NCBI RefSeq assembly: GCF_000092505.1
Contig: NC_014136.1
Span: 806,001-870,000, forward strand
DNA length: 64,000 bases
DNA from: Leuconostoc kimchii IMSNU 11154
GTDB lineage: Bacteria; Bacillota; Bacilli; Lactobacillales; Lactobacillaceae
Direction of reading: 5' to 3'
Of this stretch, positions 8,450 through 17,565 are shown one piece after another. The notes beneath the pieces are model-generated. The model ran no database searches and had not been told where the DNA came from. It saw only the letters and a list, made by a program, of their open reading frames with translations. The position numbers and the translations under genes were made by a program. Position 1 is the first letter of the stretch. The number at the start of each line of letters is the position of its first letter.

Positions 8450-9367
8450 ATGTGGAAATATATTTTAAAAAGACTGGTACTTCTCATTTTCACGCTTTTC
8501 TTAGTGATTACAGTGACATTTTTCCTGATGCAGATTATGCCAGGAACACCGTTCAATAATCCTAAGTTAACACCAGAAGCGCTAGCACAATTAAAGACAA
8601 CTTATGGTTTGGACTTACCGTTGTGGCAACAATATCTCAATTATTTGATTGGCGCAGCGCATGGTGATTTTGGGACGTCATTCCAATATCAAAACCAGCC
8701 GGTCAGTATGTTGATTGGACAACGTTTGCCTGTTTCTGCCCAACTAGGCGCACAAGCATTAGTTGTCGGTGTCATTGCAGGTTTGATTATGGGTGCTGCA
8801 TCTGCAAGAAACAAGAATAACAAAATTGATGGGACATTGGGTGTCATCTCAACGTTAGGGATTTCAATTCCTAGTTTCATTTTGGGTATTGTTTTGGTCT
8901 ACGTATTTGGGTTCAAGTGGCCATTGTTCCCTGTCTCCGGTTGGGGTGATTCGTTTTCACAAACGATATTACCAACAATTGCGCTAGCTGTGAGCCCTGC
9001 AGCTGTTACGACACGATTTGTGCGGTCTGAAATGATTGAATCACTAGGGTCTGATTATGTGCAATTAGCTAAAGCCAAGGGATTAAGTGCCAAAGAAATT
9101 GTTAATCAACATGCGTATCGTAATTCGATGATTCCGGTATTGACTTTAATTGGACCAATGGCTGCTGGATTACTGACAGGGTCAACGTTGATTGAACAAA
9201 TTTTCTCAATTCCTGGTATTGGTCAACAATTTGTCTTGTCAATTCCATCAAAAGACTTTCCAGTGATTATGGGTACAACAATTGTTTATTCAGCAATGTT
9301 GATGGTTATGATTTTGATAACGGATATTTTGACAGCAATTATTGATCCGCGTGTTCGTTTGCAATAA
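8450..9367 (+). CDS. oppB: Oligopeptide ABC transporter permease OppB
   Basis: This 305-residue inner-membrane subunit has an N-terminal helix (residues 9-30), a periplasmic-side segment, then five helices. The DppB/OppB family loop DYVQLAKAKGLSAKEIVNQHAYRN, which docks on the ATPases, is present at about residues 202-225. It is followed after seven bases by the SD and start region of oppC, which argues for one transcript and coupling. Confidence 0.92.
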   Translation: MWKYILKRLVLLIFTLFLVITVTFFLMQIMPGTPFNNPKLTPEALAQLKTTYGLDLPLWQQYLNYLIGAAHGDFGTSFQYQNQPVSMLIGQRLPVSAQLGAQALVVGVIAGLIMGAASARNKNNKIDGTLGVISTLGISIPSFILGIVLVYVFGFKWPLFPVSGWGDSFSQTILPTIALAVSPAAVTTRFVRSEMIESLGSDYVQLAKAKGLSAKEIVNQHAYRNSMIPVLTLIGPMAAGLLTGSTLIEQIFSIPGIGQQFVLSIPSKDFPVIMGTTIVYSAMLMVMILITDILTAIIDPRVRLQ

Positions 9368-9378
9368 GGAGGCTTATG

Positions 9379-10410
9379 ATGGCAGCAAATACTCAAGATT
9401 TTGTCATCGTTGGCGCACAAAGCTCTGAAGCCAACGAGCATATATCAAAGCCAGCCTTGTCATTTTGGCAAGATGCTTGGCGTCGACTCAAACTTAATAA
9501 ACTTGCAGTGATTTCAATGTGGTTCCTAGTGCTTATTTTGGCATTTGCAGTCTTGTCAAATTTCTTTGTACCACAAAAACAAGCAAATGCCTTTAATTCT
9601 GATAAGGTTGGTGTCTACAAGAACTTACCACCAAATTCTAGTTTGCCAATTCCGGGTTGGAACGGCAAAATAAAAGCACCTGGGGACACAACAGCAACAG
9701 ATGTTTATGAATCACAAGGTGTGCCGGAAAATAAAAAGTTCATTTTAGGAACTGACAATATTGGTCGTTCAGTCGCAAAGCGTGTCACTGTCGGTTTGCG
9801 TATCTCATTATTAGTAGCCATTGTTGCAACTTTGATTGATTTGGTTGTTGGCGTTGGTTATGGTGTCTTTTCCGGTTGGAAAGGTGGTTGGGTTGACAAT
9901 GTGATGCAACGTATCATTGAAATTCTATCATCAATTCCGAACTTAATTATCGTGACGATGCTTGGTCTGCTATTAGGTGGTGGTGTATTATCTATTATTT
10001 TGGCTATCGCTATGACTGGGTGGTTAGGCATGGCGCGACAAGTTCGAAACATGACACTGACATTAAAAGAACGTGATTACGTATTAGCGGCCAAATCTTT
10101 GGGTGAAAGTTCATTTAAAATAGCTGTGAAACACTTAATCCCAAACATGGCTGGTACAATCATTGTTCAAATCATGATGACAGTACCAACTGCGATTATG
10201 TTTGAAGCGGTCCTATCTGCAATTAACTTGGGCGTTAAGCCACCAACCGCTTCGCTGGGATCGTTGATTTCAGATGCTCAAGCGATGTTACAGTTCTATC
10301 CCTATCAAGTATTAATTCCATCTGCCGTGTTGGTTTTGGTATCATTGGCTTTCATTCTATTGGGTGACGGTTTGCGTGATGCTTTTGACCCACGTGCGAG
10401 TGAAGACTAA
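9379..10410 (+). CDS. oppC: Oligopeptide ABC transporter permease OppC
   Basis: This second permease has the N-terminal OppC extension before the first helix (SFWQDAWRRLKLNKLAVISMWF). The OppC landmark FILGTDNIGRSVAKRV and the coupling loop RDYVLAAKSLGESSFKIAVKHLIPN follow. Two ATGs stand in tandem at 9376 and 9379. The second is chosen because AAGGAGG is then six bases away rather than three. Length is 343 residues, normal for the family. Confidence 0.92.
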   Translation: MAANTQDFVIVGAQSSEANEHISKPALSFWQDAWRRLKLNKLAVISMWFLVLILAFAVLSNFFVPQKQANAFNSDKVGVYKNLPPNSSLPIPGWNGKIKAPGDTTATDVYESQGVPENKKFILGTDNIGRSVAKRVTVGLRISLLVAIVATLIDLVVGVGYGVFSGWKGGWVDNVMQRIIEILSSIPNLIIVTMLGLLLGGGVLSIILAIAMTGWLGMARQVRNMTLTLKERDYVLAAKSLGESSFKIAVKHLIPNMAGTIIVQIMMTVPTAIMFEAVLSAINLGVKPPTASLGSLISDAQAMLQFYPYQVLIPSAVLVLVSLAFILLGDGLRDAFDPRASED

Positions 10411-10424
10411 GAGGTGTGCAAATT

Positions 10425-11474
10425 ATGAGTAATCCAATTTTAAAAGTTGAAAATTTGCACGTGAACTTCAATACGTATGCAGGAACAGTGCAAGCCATTC
10501 GAGATGTCTCTTTTGATTTGAACGAGGGCGAAACACTAGCTATTGTCGGTGAATCAGGTTCTGGTAAATCAGTTACGACCAAAACGTTAATGGGACTGAA
10601 TGCCAAAAATGCTTCAATCCCTGATAATTCACGACTACTATTTAAAGATCGTAATTTATTAGATTTAAAAGAATCTGAGTGGCAATCCGTTCGAGGAAAT
10701 GAAATTGCTATGATTTTTCAGGATCCAATGACAAGTTTAGATCCAACAATGAAAATCGGGATGCAAATTGCCGAGCCATTAATTAAGCACCGTCAAATGA
10801 AAAAAGAGGACGCGTTGGCGAGAGCGTTGGAGCTGATGAAGGGCGTAGGCATTCCGAATGCTGAAGAGCATATCAATGATTATCCACATCAGTGGTCTGG
10901 TGGGATGCGCCAACGTGCAGTGGTTGCTATTGCGTTGGCCGCTGATCCAGAAATTCTGATTGCTGACGAACCAACAACAGCACTTGATGTGACAATTCAA
11001 GCGCAGATTCTGAATTTAATGAAAGAATTACAAAAAGACACGGGTAGTTCAATTATCTTCATTACCCATGATTTAGGTGTTGTAGCTGGTATGGCTAACC
11101 GTGTGGCGGTGATGTATGCTGGTAAAATTGTTGAGTATGGTACAGTAGATGAAATCTTCTTTAATCCACAACATCCTTATACATGGGGATTGTTAAACTC
11201 TATGCCGACAACTGATACACAAGTTGGCTCGTTAGAGGCAATTCCTGGCACGCCACCTGATTTATTAATGCCTCCTAAAGGAGATGCGTTTGCATCGCGA
11301 AATGCGTATGCATTAGCGATTGATTCAAAAGAAGAACCGCCATTTTTCCGAGTAAGTGATACACATTATGCTGCGACTTGGTTGCTTGACGAACGTGCAC
11401 CGAAAGTAACACCACCATTACAGATTCAGAAACGCTGGGCACGTTGGCAAGAAATTCAAGGGCAGGAGGCGTAA
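10425..11474 (+). CDS. oppD: Oligopeptide ABC transporter ATPase OppD
   Basis: This ATP-hydrolysing subunit has Walker A GESGSGKS, the Q-loop [10 protein letters not shown], the signature WSGGMRQRA, Walker [13 protein letters not shown] and a 349-residue length. The C-terminal oligopeptide/dipeptide extension is present ([16 protein letters not shown]...HYAATWLL). The cysteines that many OppD/DppD proteins carry there for an iron-sulfur site are absent. AGAGGTG precedes the start at 10425. A second in-frame ATG at 10416 would sit before that SD and is less likely. Confidence 0.92.
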   Translation: MSNPILKVENLHVNFNTYAGTVQAIRDVSFDLNEGETLAIVGESGSGKSVTTKTLMGLNAKNASIPDNSRLLFKDRNLLDLKESEWQSVRGNEIAMIFQDPMTSLDPTMKIGMQIAEPLIKHRQMKKEDALARALELMKGVGIPNAEEHINDYPHQWSGGMRQRAVVAIALAADPEILIADEPTTALDVTIQAQILNLMKELQKDTGSSIIFITHDLGVVAGMANRVAVMYAGKIVEYGTVDEIFFNPQHPYTWGLLNSMPTTDTQVGSLEAIPGTPPDLLMPPKGDAFASRNAYALAIDSKEEPPFFRVSDTHYAATWLLDERAPKVTPPLQIQKRWARWQEIQGQEA

Positions 11475-11476
11475 TC

Positions 11477-12412
11477 ATGACTGAAAATACACCAAAAAAG
11501 TTAGTTGAGCTGAAAGATTTACAACTCTATTTTAACAAGGGCAAAGCCAATGAAGTTCGCGCGATTGATCATGTTACTTTTGATATTTATGAAGGTGAGA
11601 TATTTGGGTTGGTTGGCGAATCGGGTTCAGGAAAGACCACCATTGGGCGTACCATTTTAAAATTGCATGAACCAACTGCTGGTCAAATCTTGTTTAACGG
11701 TGAGGATGTGACACATCTGAAAGGAAAACATTTATCTGAGTTTCGTAAAGACTCGCAGATGATTTTCCAAGATCCACAAGCCAGTTTAAATGGGCGTATG
11801 AAAGTGCGTGACATTATTGCTGAAGGCATCGATATTAATAAACTAGCAAAGACTAAGTCAGAACGTAATGCGAAAGTTCAAGAACTACTTAAGCTTGTTG
11901 GATTGAATGAAGATCATGCAACACGCTATCCACACGAATTTTCTGGTGGACAAAGACAAAGAATTGGTATTGCACGTGCGTTGGCAGTTGATCCAAAGTT
12001 TATTATTGCCGATGAACCAATATCAGCGCTAGACGTTTCAATTCAAGCACAAGTTGTTAATTTGATGAAAGAACTGCAAACTAAACACTCATTGACATAC
12101 TTATTTATTGCTCATGATTTATCAATGGTAAAGTATATTTCTGATCGTATAGGCGTCATGCACTGGGGTAAGTTACTTGAAATCGGTTCTGCGGATGCGG
12201 TTTATAATCATCCGTTGCATCCGTACACTAAAAGCTTGTTGTCAGCTATTCCAGTACCAGATCCAGAAGTTGAAAGTTCACGTCAACACGTTGCATATGA
12301 TACAAGTGTTGAAACAGATGGTAAAGAAAGACAAATGATTGAAGTTAATCCAAGACATTTTGTTTTGGCAACAGCTGATGAAGCGGCTGTCTATAAATCA
12401 CAACAACTCTAA
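11477..12412 (+). CDS. oppF: Oligopeptide ABC transporter ATPase OppF
   Basis: This partner ATPase of OppD has 311 residues from the ATG at 11477, which follows CAGGAGG closely. Walker A is GESGSGKTT, the Q-loop is FQDPQASLNGR (typical of OppF), the signature is FSGGQRQRI and Walker B is FIIADEPISALD. The C-terminal HPLHPYTKSLLSAIP segment is the OppF/DppF hallmark. It closes the operon, and a rho-independent terminator follows within ten bases. Confidence 0.92.
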   Translation: MTENTPKKLVELKDLQLYFNKGKANEVRAIDHVTFDIYEGEIFGLVGESGSGKTTIGRTILKLHEPTAGQILFNGEDVTHLKGKHLSEFRKDSQMIFQDPQASLNGRMKVRDIIAEGIDINKLAKTKSERNAKVQELLKLVGLNEDHATRYPHEFSGGQRQRIGIARALAVDPKFIIADEPISALDVSIQAQVVNLMKELQTKHSLTYLFIAHDLSMVKYISDRIGVMHWGKLLEIGSADAVYNHPLHPYTKSLLSAIPVPDPEVESSRQHVAYDTSVETDGKERQMIEVNPRHFVLATADEAAVYKSQQL

Positions 12413-12420
12413 GTCAATAA

Positions 12421-12459
12421 AAACTGTGTACCCTAAGATTAGGATACATAGTTTTTTTA
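12421..12459 (+). terminator. Terminator of the opp operon
   Basis: ACTGTGTACCC and GGATACATAGT form a stem (with one G-U) around TAAGATTA, followed by seven Ts. Confidence 0.8.
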
Positions 12460-12496
12460 TGATCATTGTCGACGTGAAATCCAAATGGAAAATGTG

Positions 12497-12532
12497 TATA
12501 ATTATAACCAGTTATTAATGAAAAATTAATAA
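12497..12532 (+). promoter_or_regulatory. pepO -10 element and 5' stem-loop
   Basis: TATAAT at 12497-12502 would start RNA near 12509. The first transcribed bases form a perfect 8-bp hairpin, TTATTAAT (12512-12519) with ATTAATAA (12525-12532) and loop GAAAA. It lies just upstream of the pepO SD and looks like a 5'-end stabiliser. No good -35 is visible. Confidence 0.5.
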
Positions 12533-12546
12533 GAAAGTGAGTAACT

Positions 12547-14439
12547 ATGGTTCGATTACAAGATAATTTTTATGAAGCAATTAATGGCGAATGGGAAAAA
12601 ACCGCCGTTATTCCTAATGACAAACCACGAACAGGTGGGTTCAGTGATTTGTCTGATGATATTGAGCAGTGGTTAATAGCAACAAGTAACGGTTGGTTAC
12701 ATGGAAATGATCTCCCTGAAGATCAAATCTTGAAAAACTTTGTGGCTTATTACCACCTAACTGCTGATACAAAAACACGGGACGCATTAGGTGTTGAGCC
12801 TGTATTACCGCTTATCGCGCAATATCAGAGTTTTAATTCTTTTGCAGAATTTGTAAGTCATATTGTGACGTTAGAAAAATCTGGCTTTCCAAATGCTTTA
12901 CCATTTGGTATTGAACCAGATTTTAAAGATGCACAGACAAATGTTTTGTGGGCTGGCGCGCTTAGTCTACTGTTGCCCGACACAACATACTATGAAAAGG
13001 ATCATGAACAGGGACAAACTTTGTTAAAAAAGTTCCGTGAAGAGCAAGAATTATTATTACCACATTTTGGTTTTTCAGCGGCAGAGACAACTGATTTAAT
13101 TGACAAATATTTAGCACTTGATGCGCGAGCAGCAGCGGTTGTCTTGAGTCAAGAAGAAAATCATGAATATGCGAAATTGTATCATCCATATGACTGGAAA
13201 AAATTCACAAAATTAGCACCAGAATTGCCCTTAGATGATATTTTAACGGATTTGATCGGTCAACATCCAGATAAAATTATTGTGCCTGAGGAACGCTTCT
13301 GGGCAGCAGCTGATCAATTCTATTCAGAATCAGCTTGGCCTTTGTTAAAGGCGTATCTGATTGTGACAGTTGCTAACCAATTTACTGGTTATTTGTCTGA
13401 TGACATTCGCATTTTAGGTGGGCAATATCAACGTGAATTAACTGGTTTACCAGAAGCAATGAGTACAGAGAAAGCTGCTGTTTATTTGGCAGCGCAACCA
13501 TTTAACCAAGCTATTGGTTATTATTACGCACAACAAAAATTTTCACCAGAAGCGAAAGCAGATGTTGAAGCTAAAGTAGCGACAATGATTGATGTCTTTA
13601 AGCAGCGATTGCAATCAAATGATTGGCTTAATGAAGAAACAAAGCAAAAGGCAATTGTTAAACTTAATACGATTGTGCCACACATTGGTTATCCCGAGAA
13701 ATTACCAGCTAGATTATATCAAAAGGTGGTATCACCAGAAAAGACATTGTTTGAAGTGGCTACGCAGCTAAGGCAGGTTGAGATTGCTTACTCATGGTCT
13801 CAGTGGCAACAACCTGTCGATCGTAGTGAGTGGCATATGCCTGCACATTTGGTTAATGCTTACTATGACCCACAACAAAATCAGATTGTGTTTCCTGCGG
13901 CAATCTTGCAGACACCTTTCTATAGTCTAAATCAATCGTCATCTGCAAATTATGGCGGTATTGGTGCAGTAATTGCCCATGAAATTTCGCACGCATTTGA
14001 TACCAATGGTGCATCTTTTGATGAATATGGCAGCCTTAATAATTGGTGGACTGATGATGATTTTGCTGCCTTTCGTGAGCGTACGGATAAGGTCGTTAAT
14101 CAGTTTGACGGGTTAGACTCCTATGGTGCAAAAGTTAATGGTAAATTAACTGTATCTGAAAACGTGGCTGATTTAGGTGGCCTAGCTGCAGCGTTAGCAG
14201 CTGCTAAATTGGATTCAGATTTCTCTGTGACCGACTTTTTTGATAGTTGGGCAACAATTTGGCGTATGAAGGCGCGTCCAGAATATATGAGATTACTTGC
14301 GGCAGCTGATCCTCATGGCCCAGCTGAATTACGTGTTAATGTACAGGTCCAAAATTTTGATGACTTTTTTGACGCATTCCATGTTAATGTTGGCGATAAA
14401 ATGTGGTTATCACCAGAATCACGTGTTCAAATTTGGTAA
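12547..14439 (+). CDS. pepO: Endopeptidase O, M13 zinc metallopeptidase
   Basis: This neprilysin-family cytoplasmic endopeptidase has 630 residues and cuts imported oligopeptides. The zinc site is HEISH (residues 478-482) with the third ligand in ENVAD (residues 538-542), and the M13 substrate motif NAYYDP precedes it. No signal peptide is seen, as in lactic acid bacterial PepO. Its place directly after opp follows the classic opp-pepO pairing of lactococci, though here a terminator and a separate promoter intervene. Confidence 0.93.
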   Translation: MVRLQDNFYEAINGEWEKTAVIPNDKPRTGGFSDLSDDIEQWLIATSNGWLHGNDLPEDQILKNFVAYYHLTADTKTRDALGVEPVLPLIAQYQSFNSFAEFVSHIVTLEKSGFPNALPFGIEPDFKDAQTNVLWAGALSLLLPDTTYYEKDHEQGQTLLKKFREEQELLLPHFGFSAAETTDLIDKYLALDARAAAVVLSQEENHEYAKLYHPYDWKKFTKLAPELPLDDILTDLIGQHPDKIIVPEERFWAAADQFYSESAWPLLKAYLIVTVANQFTGYLSDDIRILGGQYQRELTGLPEAMSTEKAAVYLAAQPFNQAIGYYYAQQKFSPEAKADVEAKVATMIDVFKQRLQSNDWLNEETKQKAIVKLNTIVPHIGYPEKLPARLYQKVVSPEKTLFEVATQLRQVEIAYSWSQWQQPVDRSEWHMPAHLVNAYYDPQQNQIVFPAAILQTPFYSLNQSSSANYGGIGAVIAHEISHAFDTNGASFDEYGSLNNWWTDDDFAAFRERTDKVVNQFDGLDSYGAKVNGKLTVSENVADLGGLAAALAAAKLDSDFSVTDFFDSWATIWRMKARPEYMRLLAAADPHGPAELRVNVQVQNFDDFFDAFHVNVGDKMWLSPESRVQIW

Positions 14440-14449
14440 GGTATACTTA

Positions 14450-14480
14450 AAAACGCTAACCACCTATGGTTAGCGTTTTT
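14450..14480 (+). terminator. Terminator after pepO
   Basis: ACGCTAACCA and TGGTTAGCGT form a 10-bp stem followed by Ts (and preceded by As). Confidence 0.85.
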
Positions 14481-14553
14481 CTAATAAATTATAAAATCAG
14501 TAATTAGTTTTGGTATAATAGTGGGAGTATAATTTTTTGGAGAGAACAAAATA

Positions 14554-16242
14554 ATGAATATAAAGAAAAGCGCGATTATTTATGGTGTAATAGCTGTGTT
14601 AATCGCTTTAGTACCTGTTATAGAATTTTATCACTCTAACACAGTGTACTCTGGTGCAGATTTGCAGTTTCATGTTAATCGAATTTATGAATTAACAAGA
14701 CAAATTAAATCGGGTAATATTAGTTTAATTTCTTACTCATCTTTTAATTCGGTCGGTAGTGGCGTGCAATACTTTTATCCATCGTTGACACTGATACCTG
14801 CCGTATTTGTTTTTCTGATCATAAAAAATAGCATTATGGCATATTATATGGTGCTAGTCGTTTATGGACTAATTGCTTTTGCGATATCACAGTACGCTTT
14901 TGGGGCCGTATTAAAAGATAAGTGGTTAACAATACTAGGTAGCATTCTGTTTTCTTTGTCTGCATATCGCGTTTTTTCTATGATTGGTGTGTCCGCCTTT
15001 GGAGAGTTTATTGCTATTGGGTGGCTACCGCTAGTATTTTTAGGATATTATAGGATAATCCAACGACAAGGTTGGCGAACGCTTTGGATCTCTGTGACCT
15101 TGATGGGGTATACACATCTTCTGAGCCTAGTCTTAACAGTAATAGTTTTAGCAGTAATTACTGTAATTAGATTAATTTTGAGGTATAAGTTAGTAATAGA
15201 AGAAATACCTAGTTATATTAAAGTGACGTTTGCCTTTACAATGAGTTTTTTGGCTTTTTTAGTTCCTTTTATCGTGTTATCCAAACAAAACAACATTATT
15301 TCACCTGATGCAGTGCTTCACTACCAATGGGCTAAAAGTTTTGCAGGGTATTACGTATCTAGTGTTCGTCTGTCGTCAACACGAACACTAGGATTTGTCT
15401 TTGTGATTACCTTGGTTGGCATGTTTGCTATTTGGAAGATACTTTCCAAACAAACACGACTGTACTTTTGGATTGGACTAGTCTTAACATTTATTGCTTC
15501 CTCTGATTTTCCGTGGTTTCTATGGGAGCATACTGCAATTTCGACATTGCAATTTCCTTATCGTGTATTGCCATTTGGTATATTGTTCTTAACAATTGCT
15601 AGTGTTTTAGCTATTATGGATATGTCTAAAAATTATGGGTATCAGTACACTAAGTATGTATTAGTTGTTTTATTGAGCATCATAACTGTAGGATCAACGT
15701 TAATTAGTATTCACGAGTATAAAAAAGATATTAGTAATACTTATCGCATAGAAAAAATAAGTAAGGGACATTTGAACTACACGCCATTTGCAGCATACCG
15801 TGTGACATCAAATACGTTTGATAAACAATATAATAATTATTTTAATACATACGGGGCTTTTGATTATTGGACAGGAAAATCTTTGCAAAATAAGTCAACG
15901 ATAGTGGGTCATAAGGTATTAAATGTTGTAGGGAAACCAATATCTTCTAAGACAGTCCACGGGGAAGGAAATATTAGTTACATTGTTAATAACCCTAAAC
16001 AACAAAAATTAGATTTACCATTTTTAAAATATAATGGTATGAGTTACTTAGTGAATATTGATGGTAAAAAAGCAAACGTTTATACATCAAAACGTGGAAC
16101 GCTGGCTGTTGCAGTGAATAGTGGACAACATCAAATTATGATACAGACCAAAATTAATCGGTTATTTGTCATTAGTGCGACAATTAGTTTGCTTAGCATG
16201 GTGACTATTATTCTTTTTCCGTATTGGCGAAGACATCAATAA
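14554..16242 (+). CDS. Polytopic membrane protein, GT-C-like (PTPS-related family)
   Basis: This 562-residue protein has roughly a dozen hydrophobic helices and a soluble C-terminal portion before a last helix. The N-terminal extracytoplasmic loop YSGADLQFHVNRIYEL resembles the acidic loop of GT-C glycosyltransferases and of the 6-pyruvoyl-tetrahydropterin-synthase-related membrane family. That suggests transfer of a lipid-linked sugar, which I infer only from fold. GGAGAG precedes the start. It appears monocistronic, with hairpins on both sides. Confidence 0.65.
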   Translation: MNIKKSAIIYGVIAVLIALVPVIEFYHSNTVYSGADLQFHVNRIYELTRQIKSGNISLISYSSFNSVGSGVQYFYPSLTLIPAVFVFLIIKNSIMAYYMVLVVYGLIAFAISQYAFGAVLKDKWLTILGSILFSLSAYRVFSMIGVSAFGEFIAIGWLPLVFLGYYRIIQRQGWRTLWISVTLMGYTHLLSLVLTVIVLAVITVIRLILRYKLVIEEIPSYIKVTFAFTMSFLAFLVPFIVLSKQNNIISPDAVLHYQWAKSFAGYYVSSVRLSSTRTLGFVFVITLVGMFAIWKILSKQTRLYFWIGLVLTFIASSDFPWFLWEHTAISTLQFPYRVLPFGILFLTIASVLAIMDMSKNYGYQYTKYVLVVLLSIITVGSTLISIHEYKKDISNTYRIEKISKGHLNYTPFAAYRVTSNTFDKQYNNYFNTYGAFDYWTGKSLQNKSTIVGHKVLNVVGKPISSKTVHGEGNISYIVNNPKQQKLDLPFLKYNGMSYLVNIDGKKANVYTSKRGTLAVAVNSGQHQIMIQTKINRLFVISATISLLSMVTIILFPYWRRHQ

Positions 16243-16254
16243 GTCTTATTCTCA

Positions 16255-16296
16255 GTATTAAGCATACCTTAGTTGAGGTGTTCTTAATACTTTTTT
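16255..16296 (+). terminator. Terminator after the GT-C-like gene
   Basis: GTATTAAG pairs with CTTAATAC around an inner ACCTT/AGGT stem, followed by six Ts. Confidence 0.7.
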
Positions 16297-16372
16297 AATT
16301 ATAATATTCAAGAAAAAAGGAACTAATTTTGATACAATAATAGGTATTGTATTTTCGAAATGAGCAGATAAT

Positions 16373-17266
16373 ATGTCAGAAAAACTTGTGTTGTTAATCA
16401 TTCAAATTGTATTAGTTTTGGTGATGTTAGTGATGATTATCATCGTAACCAGGGCTTATGTCGTTCACAAGGAACCACTTTTTAAGCGGTTTGGTTTGGG
16501 GATGCTTATTGGGTTTGTCACTGATTTTGGTGATACACTAGGAATTGGATCATTTGCGACGACAACAGCTGCATTTCGTATGACAAAGTATGTTGAAGAT
16601 GATCGTCAATTGCCAGGGACACTCAATACAATGCATGCGATACCAGTAATTATAGAGGCTTTGTTTTTTATCACGGCAGTTAAAGTTGAGCTGATGACCT
16701 TGATTCCAATGACGACAGCTGCAGTTATTGGCGCCTATGTAGGTACGCATGTGACAAAAAATTGGCATGCGCCAACGGTTCAGCGTGTGATGGCTGGCGC
16801 ATTATTCATTGCTGTGGTGATTATGATTATTCGTATGATAACAACGCCAGGATCAAATAATGCTTTAACGGTTCATGGATTACATGGATGGTGGTTGGTT
16901 TTAGGTATTGTTTTCAATTTAGGCGTGGGTATATTGATGACAATGGGGTTGGGTAATTATGCCCCTGAATTAATCTTTTTCTCTTTGATGGGTGTTAATC
17001 CTGCTGTTGCTTTTCCTGTGATGATGTTAGATGCAGCTTTGATTATGCCAACCACAGCATTGAATGTCATTAAAATGAATCGGGTATCATGGCGTGGCTA
17101 TGCAGGTGTCGCCATTGGTGGCGTTCTAGGTGTAATCGTCGCAGCTAAATTCTTTACAAGCTTAGATGTTGCGTTACTTAAGAAACTGATTATAGTGGTG
17201 TCGCTTTGGACGATAGTTGGATTATTACGTGATTCGTATAAATCTAATTTGAAAAAAAACAGCTAA
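16373..17266 (+). CDS. TauE/SafE family permease
   Basis: This 297-residue membrane protein has about eight helices. The family-typical glycine-rich N-terminal repeat (GMLIGFVTDFGDTLGIGSFATTTAAFR) and a matching second-half repeat (GVGILMTMGLGNYAPELIFFSLMGVNP) are both present. Members export sulfite, sulfoacetate or related anions, and no local gene tells which substrate applies here. The SD is weak (GAGCAG). Confidence 0.75.
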   Translation: MSEKLVLLIIQIVLVLVMLVMIIIVTRAYVVHKEPLFKRFGLGMLIGFVTDFGDTLGIGSFATTTAAFRMTKYVEDDRQLPGTLNTMHAIPVIIEALFFITAVKVELMTLIPMTTAAVIGAYVGTHVTKNWHAPTVQRVMAGALFIAVVIMIIRMITTPGSNNALTVHGLHGWWLVLGIVFNLGVGILMTMGLGNYAPELIFFSLMGVNPAVAFPVMMLDAALIMPTTALNVIKMNRVSWRGYAGVAIGGVLGVIVAAKFFTSLDVALLKKLIIVVSLWTIVGLLRDSYKSNLKKNS

Positions 17267-17271
17267 GGGTC

Positions 17272-17300
17272 TTGCTAAGTGCCTTGAAATTTGGTATTAT
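17272..17300 (+). promoter_or_regulatory. Promoter of the tRNA-Tyr/tRNA-Gln pair
   Basis: TTGCTA (17272-17277), 17 bases, TATTAT (17295-17300), 20 bases before the first tRNA. Confidence 0.55.
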
Positions 17301-17320
17301 TATATAGTTGTTTGAGATAT

Positions 17321-17403
17321 GGGAGTGTAGCGAAGTCTGGCTAAACGCGACGGACTGTAACTCCGTTCCTTCGGGTTCGTAGGTTCGAATCCTACCGCTC
17401 CCA
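17321..17403 (+). tRNA. tRNA-Tyr (anticodon GTA)
   Basis: The 83-base cloverleaf has acceptor arm GGGAGTG/CGCTCCC, anticodon loop CTGTAAC, and a long variable arm (TTCCTTCGGGTTC region) as expected for class II tRNA-Tyr. The T-arm reads GTAGGTTCGAATCCTAC. CCA is not encoded. Confidence 0.95.
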
Positions 17404-17442
17404 TAGCCGATCTAATAGTTAACGGCTAAATAAATTAGCTAT

Positions 17443-17514
17443 TGCCCCTTCGCCAAGTGGTAAGGCATCGGTTTTTGGTACCGACATGCGCTGGTTCGAA
17501 TCCAGCAGGGGCAA
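17443..17514 (+). tRNA. tRNA-Gln (anticodon TTG)
   Basis: The 72-base cloverleaf has acceptor TGCCCCT/AGGGGCA, anticodon loop TTTTGGT (TTG), and T-arm CTGGTTCGAATCCAG. CCA is not encoded. It shares a transcript with tRNA-Tyr, 39 bases upstream. Confidence 0.95.
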
Positions 17515-17522
17515 TACAAATA

Positions 17523-17562
17523 AAAAAGAATTCAATCAATTTTGATTGAATTCTTTTTTATC
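17523..17562. terminator. Bidirectional terminator between tRNA-Gln and aspA
   Basis: AGAATTCAATCAA and TTGATTGAATTCT pair around a short loop. Runs of A and T on either side serve the convergent tRNA and aspA transcripts. Confidence 0.85.
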
Positions 17563-17565
17563 TCA

